17,522 bases of DNA from Thermoplasmata archaeon (lineage in GTDB: Archaea; Thermoplasmatota; Thermoplasmata; Lutacidiplasmatales; UBA184), in NCBI GenBank assembly GCA_030040035.1, contig JASHUJ010000012.1:1-17522 (forward strand). The letters are read 5' to 3'. This document shows, piece after piece, positions 7,179 to 13,329 of this stretch. Every line of letters begins with the position of its first letter. The stretch's first letter is position 1. Position numbers and translations under genes: made by a program. Under the pieces are notes generated by a model that was not told the DNA's origin, did no database searches, and worked only from the letters and a program-made list of their open reading frames with translations.

Positions 7179-7904
7179 TTACCAACGCGTCGGGTCCAAT
7201 AGCTCGGCGAGCCCGTCGATCGACGCGTCGGCGTCCTGACGGAGCAGCTCGTTCGCTGCGGCCGATCGCAGCCCGTTCCGGGCGACGAACTCCGATTGGA
7301 AGATCACGCGGGCGAACCCGGCTCTCCGCGCACCCGCGAGCTCGTCGCTCGACCCGTCGCCGACATACGCGGCGGCCGAGAGCGGGAGCCCTCCCCACCG
7401 GGGGACGAGCGCCCGGTACGCCTCGACCGACGGCTTCGCGTAGCCGATCGCGCAGGAAAAGACGACCGCGTCGAAGAGCGGAGCGAGCGGGGACTCCGAC
7501 CAGTAGCGGATCTCGCCCGCGTCGCAGTTGCTGACCACGCCGAGCGTCCAGCCGCGCTCCCGAAGGCTGCGGAGCGTGTCGAGCGTACCGGCGCGCGGCT
7601 GACGGAGCGCGAGCGCCTGGTGCCGCTCGAGGCGCTCGATCGCGTCGGCGAGCCGGATCGGATCGACGGCGACCCCGAAGCGTTCGCAGTACGCCCGGAG
7701 CCGCTCGTCGATCGTGGGACGAAGGTGGGTGGTCCGATCCGGATGATCCGCCGTCCAGGACCGATCAAATTCTTCGACCGGAAGTCCGAGCGCCTCCGCC
7801 GCCGCGCGCGCCCGCCGGAACTCCTTGGGCCGGAAGTCCTCGGGGTCGACGAGAGTGTGGAAAAGGTCGAACGCGATCGCGCGCAACGGTTCCGAGTGTG
7901 GCAT
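7179..7904 (-). CDS. HAD-superfamily hydrolase
   Basis: The 241-residue protein begins MPHSEPLRAIAFDLFHTLVD. The four HAD motifs are present: nucleophile Asp in FDLFHT, VSNCD (motif II), the lysine in GYAKPS (motif III), and GDGSSDELAGA (motif IV acidic pair). An alpha-helical cap lies between motifs I and II, as in class IA HADs. The residue two after the nucleophile, normally the general-acid Asp of phosphatases, is Phe. This occurs in dehalogenase-like and HDHD3-like members, so a phosphatase role is uncertain. The longer reading frame upstream overlaps the CuA gene, and the start at 7904 is chosen because homology to motif I begins there. It lies 53 bases downstream of the CuA gene on the same strand and may be co-transcribed. 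Substrate unknown; it does not look like GmhB. Confidence 0.9.
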   Translation of the reverse strand: MPHSEPLRAIAFDLFHTLVDPEDFRPKEFRRARAAAEALGLPVEEFDRSWTADHPDRTTHLRPTIDERLRAYCERFGVAVDPIRLADAIERLERHQALALRQPRAGTLDTLRSLRERGWTLGVVSNCDAGEIRYWSESPLAPLFDAVVFSCAIGYAKPSVEAYRALVPRWGGLPLSAAAYVGDGSSDELAGARRAGFARVIFQSEFVARNGLRSAAANELLRQDADASIDGLAELLDPTRW

Positions 7905-7957
7905 CGCGCTCCGATCCGCCCCCCGTTCCGACGATCGCCGGGCGGCGATCCCCGGAC

Positions 7958-8419
7958 CTAGGTGACGACGAGGAATGAGCGCATCGTACCGTGGAACTCG
8001 CCGCAGAACTCGGTGCACTCGATGATGTACTTCGTGCCGGGGGCTGCGTTCGGGACGCCGAAGGCGAAGTAGTTCATCCGTCCCGGGATCGCGTTGATCT
8101 GCACGCCGAGCTGGGGGATGTAGAGCGAGTGGATGACGTCGGCGCCGGTGACGTTGATCTGCACCTCGGCGCCAGGGGTCGCCCATAACGCGCCGCCGGT
8201 GATCGTGTTCGTGGACGCGTCGTAGCTCGAGTTGAAGCAGGAGCCGTTGACGGGGTAGCAGAACTCCCAGTACCATTGGTGGCCGATCACATCGACGTAC
8301 TCGGTCGGGTGGGCGGGCAGGCTATCGAGCTGATAGAGGAGGATCGTCGAGTAGACGCTCACCCCGGCGATGAGCGCGACGACCGCGAGCGTCCAGGCCA
8401 CTTCGAATTTGTTAACCAT
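7958..8419 (-). CDS. coxB: Cytochrome c oxidase subunit II, TM2 plus CuA domain
   Basis: The 153-residue protein opens directly with VNKFEVAWT, equivalent to the lEiiWT entry to the second TM helix of canonical subunit II. One TM segment (about 9-30) follows, then the CuA cupredoxin domain with GHQWYWEF (46-53). All CuA ligands are visible: H97 (VIHSLYIP), C135, E137, C139, H143 and M146 within ECTEFCGEFHGTM. The domain takes electrons on the outer face and passes them to heme a in subunit I. The first TM helix is missing from this frame and is found in the gene immediately upstream, overlapping by 8 nt. The oxidase subunit I gene lies about 7 kb away on the other strand. GGTGA and AGGGG upstream of the ATG could serve as ribosome-binding sites. 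Confidence 0.95.
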   Translation of the reverse strand: MVNKFEVAWTLAVVALIAGVSVYSTILLYQLDSLPAHPTEYVDVIGHQWYWEFCYPVNGSCFNSSYDASTNTITGGALWATPGAEVQINVTGADVIHSLYIPQLGVQINAIPGRMNYFAFGVPNAAPGTKYIIECTEFCGEFHGTMRSFLVVT

Positions 8420-8642
8420 ACCGTCGCCCCTTCACCTTCGGGTCGCGAAAGCGCCAGATCGAGTAGACGAGGAACGCGAACGTCACGATCGCGCCGGCGG
8501 CGCTGATCGCGATCATCGTCCAGATCAAGTTGTTCGTCAGGGCCAGATTCGACGCGGCCCGGACGAGCTCTCCGGCGAGCGGGAACGCTCCGATCGGCGC
8601 GACCGCGGCGATCGGTCGGCCGGCGGGCCGACGGGGCAGCAT
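8412..8642 (-). CDS. Small single-TM protein, probable TM1 part of split oxidase subunit II
   Basis: This 76-residue protein has a polar/Ala-rich N-terminus, one TM helix (about 38-62) and a basic end with WRFRDPKVKGRR. The TNNLIWTM...VYSIWRFRDP pattern resembles the first helix and cytoplasmic turn of cytochrome oxidase subunit II. The stop TAA lies inside the start of the CuA gene (shared ATGGTTAA, 8 nt). Joined end to end the two products would make a normal TM1-loop-TM2-CuA subunit with a short basic loop. The ATG at 8642 has GGAGG directly abutting it, too close for normal use. A TATA-like ATATGTA lies 27 bases upstream, suggesting a leaderless start. It may be a genuine split gene or a frameshift, or an independent small oxidase subunit. 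Confidence 0.75.
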   Translation of the reverse strand: MLPRRPAGRPIAAVAPIGAFPLAGELVRAASNLALTNNLIWTMIAISAAGAIVTFAFLVYSIWRFRDPKVKGRRYG

Positions 8643-8665
8643 CCTCCCGGAGGGGCCGACCGGGC

Positions 8666-8672
8666 TACATAT
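8666..8672 (-). promoter_or_regulatory. TATA-like box for the split subunit II operon
   Basis: On the minus strand this reads ATATGTA, centred 27 bases before the ATG at 8642. That spacing matches the other proposed leaderless promoters in this window. It would drive the TM1 gene, the CuA gene and possibly the HAD gene. Confidence 0.45.
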
Positions 8673-8740
8673 TCCCCGCGTACTTACCGGGCGGACGGCC
8701 CGCTTCGCCCTCCAACCGAGCCGGGCTCCCCAACGTACGT

Positions 8741-8769
8741 ACGGAGGGGCTTTGAATCCGCCCCTCCGT
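8741..8769. promoter_or_regulatory. 10-bp perfect inverted repeat upstream of the single-domain cupredoxin
   Basis: ACGGAGGGGC (8741-8750) and GCCCCTCCGT (8760-8769) pair perfectly around a 9-nt AT-richer loop (TTTGAATCC). The centre is about 46 bases before the cupredoxin ATG at 8801. The loop contains the only TATA-like run nearby (TTTGAAT). The element sits in the divergent spacer between the subunit II unit and the cupredoxin gene and follows no gene end, so an operator is more likely than a terminator. Confidence 0.45.
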
Positions 8770-8800
8770 TTCGCGCCCGTCCGTACCTCGGAAAGCTCGC

Positions 8801-9505
8801 ATGCGGGTCCGCAGCACTCACATCCGCACCGCGCTCACGCTCGGGGTCGCGACCCTCCTCCTCTTCGTGGCCGCCGGTTGGGTCGCCGTCGAGGAGGCCC
8901 GGGCCTCGCCGGTCGTGACGGACACGTCGCCCTCGATCGCGGTCACGACGACCGCGCCCTACACGTTCGATCCGAACAATTTCCAGATGGTTCCGACGAA
9001 CGTGACGATCAACGTCACCGTGACGGACGCCGACACGCTCGCCCACACCTTCTCGATCGTGAACTGGGAGGGCGTCCAACTCCCGGCGACCGCCGACATC
9101 CCCGCGGTGTTCGCGGCGCACGGGACCCTCTTTTCGATCAACGTGACCGGCGCGGGCGACGTGGCGACGGGTACGTTCAAGTCCCCCGGACCGGGCTGGT
9201 ACGAGTTCGTCTGCCAGGAGCCCGGGCACTTCGCCGCCGGGATGTACGGGTTCATCGCGTTCGGGATCAACCTGCCGGCCAACGTCACCGTGACGACCGC
9301 CTCGACGGGTCCCGGCGCGGCCGTGTTCATCATCGTCGGGACGATCGTCGCGCTCGTGGTCATCGCGATCGTGCTGGGGTTCGTGGTAGGGAAGCGCGAA
9401 GGTTCGGAGTTCGAGATGCCCCCCGAACGACTCGGATATGCGGAACCACCGACCCCCGGCGGCGCCCCTCCCGCCGAACCACCGTCCCTGCCGCCGTCGG
9501 CGTAG
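8801..9505 (+). CDS. Single-domain membrane-anchored cupredoxin (halocyanin/plastocyanin-like)
   Basis: The 234-residue protein has an N-terminal hydrophobic segment (about 11-30), one cupredoxin domain (about 50-157) and a C-terminal TM helix (172-196). A charged, Pro-rich tail of about 38 residues follows. The type 1 copper ligands are complete: H82 (AHTF), C138 (FVC), H143 (PGHF), M148 (AGM). The domain closely resembles domain 2 of the cupredoxin at 6121-7164, and several N-x-T sequons suggest glycosylation. It faces the subunit II genes across a 158-bp divergent spacer. With no c-type cytochrome seen, it is a good candidate for the mobile or tethered donor to CuA, by analogy with sulfocyanin and halocyanin. 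That role is inference. The start is the first ATG giving a basic n-region before the hydrophobic core. Confidence 0.92.
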   Translation: MRVRSTHIRTALTLGVATLLLFVAAGWVAVEEARASPVVTDTSPSIAVTTTAPYTFDPNNFQMVPTNVTINVTVTDADTLAHTFSIVNWEGVQLPATADIPAVFAAHGTLFSINVTGAGDVATGTFKSPGPGWYEFVCQEPGHFAAGMYGFIAFGINLPANVTVTTASTGPGAAVFIIVGTIVALVVIAIVLGFVVGKREGSEFEMPPERLGYAEPPTPGGAPPAEPPSLPPSA

Positions 9506-9540
9506 GGAGGGCCGTATTCCCCGAAAAGTCGGAACCAAAC

Positions 9541-9586
9541 CTTCAAAAAGACAACTCGAATGAACCTACGAACCTCGTAGTAGGTT
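9541..9586 (+). promoter_or_regulatory. TATA-like box and palindromic operator candidate before the AbrB-PhoU gene
   Basis: CTTCAAAAAG (9541-9550) is the likely TATA region. Just after it come two nested palindromes. AACCTAC (9563-9569) pairs with GTAGGTT (9580-9586), and CTACGA (9566-9571) pairs with TCGTAG (9575-9580). The element covers the predicted start site (about 9572) and ends two bases before the GTG at 9588. This is a classic position for autorepression by the encoded DNA-binding regulator (inference). Confidence 0.45.
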
Positions 9587-9599
9587 TGTGGGGATCAAG

Positions 9600-10643
<1,044 letters not shown>

Positions 10644-10646
10644 GGC

Positions 10647-10699
10647 TGCTTATCTACCGCCGGTCCGGACCGTAGGTACGGCTCCGGTCCGGCCGTACG
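10647..10699 (+). promoter_or_regulatory. Promoter region of the Tat/respiratory cluster with 24-bp-spaced direct repeats
   Basis: An AT-rich TGCTTATCTA (10647-10656) is followed by CCGGTCCGG at 10660-10668 and again at 10684-10692, each followed by CCGTA (after one extra A in the first copy). The first copy is also part of a 12-bp perfect palindrome (10661-10672), and CCGTA-GG-TACGG (10670-10681) is a further inverted repeat. A second TATA-like CATATC lies at 10705-10710. Repeated sites between two possible promoters look like paired operator sites. Confidence 0.4.
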
Positions 10700-10718
10700 A
10701 ACGCCATATCGAACCCCC

Positions 10719-10742
10719 CTCCCCTCGTGCGGCGGAGGGGAG
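10719..10742 (+). promoter_or_regulatory. Hairpin that would hide the tatA ribosome-binding site
   Basis: CTCCCCTC (10719-10726) pairs perfectly with GAGGGGAG (10735-10742) around an 8-nt loop. The 3' arm contains the Shine-Dalgarno sequence of tatA, whose GTG begins at 10746. In an mRNA starting at the upstream promoter (about 10678) the stem would sequester the ribosome-binding site. An mRNA starting near 10735 would lack the 5' arm. Confidence 0.4.
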
Positions 10743-10745
10743 ACG

Positions 10746-10955
10746 GTGTTCGACTCCATCGACGACTGGTTGATCATCGCCGTGGTGGCCGGGATCCTGT
10801 TCTACGGTTCCAGCAAGATCCCGCAGCTGGCGCATAACCTGGGCCGCTCGGTCGGCGAGTTCAAGAAGGGCCGGGCCGAGAGCGAGCGCGAACTGCAGGC
10901 CGACCAGGCACGCTCGGCCGCGAGCGCGTCCGCGCCACCCGAGGCGGGACACTAG
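10746..10955 (+). CDS. tatA: Sec-independent (twin-arginine) translocase subunit TatA
   Basis: The 69-residue protein has a short acidic N-terminus, one TM helix (about 7-20) and a YGSSKIP hinge. Then come the amphipathic helix PQLAHNLGRSVGEFKKG and a charged Ala/Ser-rich tail. This is the standard TatA layout, with the FG of the family hinge represented by YG. TatA oligomers form the pore through which folded proteins cross the membrane after TatC recognises the twin-arginine signal. GTG at 10746 has a strong GGAGGGGAG ribosome-binding site 3-11 bases upstream, inside a hairpin. It is the first gene of the cluster containing tatC and the Rieske protein, a known class of Tat substrate. Confidence 0.93.
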   Translation: MFDSIDDWLIIAVVAGILFYGSSKIPQLAHNLGRSVGEFKKGRAESERELQADQARSAASASAPPEAGH

Positions 10956-11061
10956 TCCGGGTCCCACGTCCCGGCATGCCCGAGGGAGCAGCCCCGTTCG
11001 GCCCGCCGAGCGAATCGGTCGGTCGCCGCGAGTCGACCGGGCGGCCGGCCGGAGGGCCGGG

Positions 11062-11895
11062 ATGAGCGAGCTCGGTCGAATCCTCGACGTTCTCGGGGAG
11101 GTCCGGCGCCGGCTCGTCCGGATCTTCGTCGTCCTCGCGGGGATCTTCGGATTCCTGCTCCTCTTCGAATTGCGTCCGGTGTCGCTCCACTGGGGCGGGA
11201 TCGCGGTCCCGTTCGCCTACCCGTGGCCGAGCCCGTTCTACAACGTGACGGCCCAGGTGTTCCATGTGATGGTCGCGTGGATGCTCCCGCCGGGCGTCGA
11301 GCTCCTCAACGTCGGGGTCGGCGACTCCGTCATGGTCCAGATGGAGATCGGCCTCCTCGTCACTGCGACCGTCGGGATGCCGTGGATCGTCCACGAGGTG
11401 GGGGCGTTCCTCGTGCCCGCCCTCCGCAAGAACGAGCGGCAGCTCCTGCGCACCATCGGCATTCCGGCGACCGTCCTGTTCGCGATCGGCACGGCGGCCG
11501 GCCTGCTCCTCCTCACCCCCTTCACGTTCCTCCTCCTGTTCCGCTACGTCGCCGCGATGGGGCTCGCGCCCGTGCTCGGCGTGCAGCAGTTCGTGACGTT
11601 CGCGCTGCTCTACTCCCTCGCGTTCGGGGTCGTCTTCGAACTGCCGGTCTTCATCTACGCGCTCACGCGCCTCGGGGCCGTCCCCTCGAGCGCGTGGCGG
11701 CGCCACTGGCGCGCCGCGATCCTGGGCGCGCTCGTCTTCGGGATGATCGTGACCCCGGACAACTCGGGGATCACGATGCTGCTCATCGCGACCCCGATGA
11801 TCGGTCTCTACTTCGGCGGGGCGTTCTTTGCCGGCCGCTGGGAGCGCGCGCGGGAGCGGCGGGCGGCCCCTCCCCTCGCCGCCGGGGTCGGGTGA
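11062..11895 (+). CDS. tatC: Sec-independent (twin-arginine) translocase subunit TatC
   Basis: The 277-residue polytopic protein has six likely TM segments. The N-terminal LGEVRRRLVR matches the ELRxRL of TatC, and PALRKNERQLL holds the conserved loop glutamate context. FELPVFIYALTRLG (about 193-206) is the family signature, and ILGALVFGMIVTPD in the fifth helix ends with the conserved TPxD. The large outer loop between TM1 and TM2 is expected for the concave TatC receptor face. A GGAGGG ribosome-binding site precedes the ATG by 5 bases. It sits 106 bases after tatA and four bases before a second tatA-like gene, so the translocase is encoded as tatA-tatC-tatA2. The C-terminus is basic (RWERARERR), consistent with a cytoplasmic location. 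Confidence 0.93.
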   Translation: MSELGRILDVLGEVRRRLVRIFVVLAGIFGFLLLFELRPVSLHWGGIAVPFAYPWPSPFYNVTAQVFHVMVAWMLPPGVELLNVGVGDSVMVQMEIGLLVTATVGMPWIVHEVGAFLVPALRKNERQLLRTIGIPATVLFAIGTAAGLLLLTPFTFLLLFRYVAAMGLAPVLGVQQFVTFALLYSLAFGVVFELPVFIYALTRLGAVPSSAWRRHWRAAILGALVFGMIVTPDNSGITMLLIATPMIGLYFGGAFFAGRWERARERRAAPPLAAGVG

Positions 11896-11899
11896 TCCG

Positions 11900-12301
11900 A
11901 TGGCGCTCTTCTCGGACATCGACTGGCTGATCATCCTGGCCGCGGCGCTCTTCCTCCTGCTGGGGAAGGACACCGGCCAGGTCCTGCGAACCCTCGGACG
12001 CTGGTACGGCCGCGCCGGTCAGCTGAAGCAGGAGCTCCTCGGGGAGTTCTCGCGGGCCGCCGATCTCCCGCCCTTACCGGCCGGGGCGCCGTTGTCCGTC
12101 CGGGGGATGTTGCTCGGGATCGACCCCGTCCCCAGCCAGCGGACCGGGATACCGGCGGCGGTGCACACTCCGCCCGGACCGGTGCCCGGGACCCCGCCCG
12201 TACCCGGGCCGCCCCTCTCGCCCTGGACGGGAGGGGCCCCGATCCCGACCTGGTCGATGACCATGCCGGTCGCGCCGAGCGAGTGGGAGGTCACGCGATG
12301 A
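11900..12301 (+). CDS. Second TatA/TatB-like protein with proline-rich tail
   Basis: The 133-residue protein begins MALFSDIDWLIILAAALFLLLGKD, sharing the D-DWLII opening of the upstream TatA. One TM helix (about 8-22), a Gly hinge and an amphipathic basic helix (to about 50) follow. The remaining 80 residues are Pro/Gly-rich with repeated PP/PGP units and no predicted fold. That tail is long for a TatA and could indicate a TatB-like division of labour, though TatB is not normally expected in archaea. The ATG at 11900 has GGGTGA about five bases upstream and starts just after the tatC stop; the reading frame extends further upstream but overlaps tatC. The end overlaps the next gene by 4 nt (ATGA). 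Confidence 0.82.
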   Translation: MALFSDIDWLIILAAALFLLLGKDTGQVLRTLGRWYGRAGQLKQELLGEFSRAADLPPLPAGAPLSVRGMLLGIDPVPSQRTGIPAAVHTPPGPVPGTPPVPGPPLSPWTGGAPIPTWSMTMPVAPSEWEVTR

Positions 12302-12483
12302 GCGGCCTCGGGCCGGACGAGATCGTCCAGCTGACCGAGATCCTCGTCGTGCTGATGGGGATCGGGATCATCTGGCTCGTCTACCGCGGCAGCGAGAACG
12401 CCGAGCTGCCGGGCGACGCCCCGATCCCGACGCCGGCGGGGGTCGACGACGCCATTTCGGACACCTCGGGGAGGACGTTGTGA
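12298..12483 (+). CDS. Small single-TM protein of unknown function (61 aa)
   Basis: MSGLGPDEIVQL leads into one TM segment (about 10-29, ILVVLMGIGIIWLVY). An acidic, Pro-rich cytoplasmic or outer tail of about 30 residues follows. GGGAGG lies seven bases before the ATG. The start overlaps the tatA2 stop (ATGA) and the stop overlaps the GTG of the Rieske gene (GTGA), so it is almost certainly translated with its neighbours. No family recognised and no TatA amphipathic helix seen. A small accessory subunit of the Rieske/cytochrome b complex or a Tat accessory peptide are the two obvious options, both inferred from position. Confidence 0.72.
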   Translation: MSGLGPDEIVQLTEILVVLMGIGIIWLVYRGSENAELPGDAPIPTPAGVDDAISDTSGRTL

Positions 12484-13316
12484 GGCCCGTCGACGGGCTC
12501 TACGCGCCGGCGAGCCGGATCACCGCCGGCCGGCCGAACCCGTTCGGGATGCCGCTGGGCCAGATCCGGCGCGTCGCGTCGGTCGGCCCGCGCGACGGGG
12601 ACGACGACGTCGATGAGACGAAGCGGAACATCCTGAAGATGGTCGCCGTCGCGGGGCTCGTCGCCGCGGGCGCCGGCGGCCTCGCCGGGGGCGCGCTCCA
12701 GTACATCCAGCCCCCGACGGTGGGCATTTCGGCCTACCCGAAGGTCCAGCTCATCGACGTGGACGGGAGCCCGCTCACGGTCGCGAAAGTCGAGAGCGAG
12801 TACAACGTCGAGTCGAACCAGGACGTGTTCTTCTACTACCCGCTCCTGAACGAGCCCAACTTCCTCCTCAATCTGTACCCGGCCTCGGGCTCGCCGAATT
12901 CAGGCCAGACCAACGGCGCCGAGAACGTGCCGTACGGGATCGGGACCCACAGTTCGATCGTCGCGTACAGCGGGATCTGCCAGCACCTCGGCTGCCCGAT
13001 CCCGGCGATCTCGTTCTACCCGCCCGGGACGTGTCCGCAGACGCCCGGGGGCAAGACGTTCTACATCCACTGCTCGTGCCACGGCTCGACCTACGACGTC
13101 GCGAACAAGGCGTCGAACCTCACCGGGCCCGCGGTGATCCCCCTCCCGCAGGTCCTGCTCGAGACCGATACGGCGGGGAACATCTACGCCTACGGGATGA
13201 CGCCGGGGAGCGCCCCGGTGAACGGGCACCTCAACACCCTGCAGGGCGACTACGGCGTGGGCTCGACCTCGCAGCTCACGAAGCAGACGCCGATCATCCT
13301 GTGCAACATCGCCTGA
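12480..13316 (+). CDS. Rieske 2Fe-2S protein of a cytochrome b complex
   Basis: The 278-residue protein contains the two Rieske boxes: CQHLGC (C167, H169, with C172) and CSCHGS (C198, H201, with C200). These supply the 2Fe-2S ligands and the stabilising disulfide. The N-terminal 45 residues are polar, then TKRNILKM (47-54) precedes a hydrophobic Gly/Ala-rich segment (55-76). This resembles a twin-arginine signal-anchor with Lys-Arg in place of Arg-Arg, consistent with Tat export of the folded cluster protein. The domain is larger than a minimal Rieske fold, with an insert before box 1 (118-150) and between the boxes. GTG at 12480 is favoured by GGGGAGG eight bases upstream; ATG at 12549 is an alternative. 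It is followed directly by cytochrome b, so it is the Rieske subunit of a quinol-oxidising complex. Confidence 0.95.
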   Translation: MRPVDGLYAPASRITAGRPNPFGMPLGQIRRVASVGPRDGDDDVDETKRNILKMVAVAGLVAAGAGGLAGGALQYIQPPTVGISAYPKVQLIDVDGSPLTVAKVESEYNVESNQDVFFYYPLLNEPNFLLNLYPASGSPNSGQTNGAENVPYGIGTHSSIVAYSGICQHLGCPIPAISFYPPGTCPQTPGGKTFYIHCSCHGSTYDVANKASNLTGPAVIPLPQVLLETDTAGNIYAYGMTPGSAPVNGHLNTLQGDYGVGSTSQLTKQTPIILCNIA

Positions 13317-13329
13317 GGGGGCTTGGTCG

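Noticed and set aside
8055..8100. CuA cysteines considered as a heme c site
   Set aside because: The spacing is CxxxC with Glu and followed by HxxM, the CuA pattern, not CXXCH.
7905..8276. Upstream extension of the HAD hydrolase frame
   Set aside because: It runs antisense-free but through the CuA gene in another frame; HAD homology begins at the ATG at 7904.
10976..11065. 29-codon ATG reading frame between tatA and tatC, overlapping the tatC start by ATGA
   Set aside because: The peptide is low-complexity (Pro/Gly/Arg/Ser), has no ribosome-binding site and no recognisable feature; overlap alone is weak evidence.
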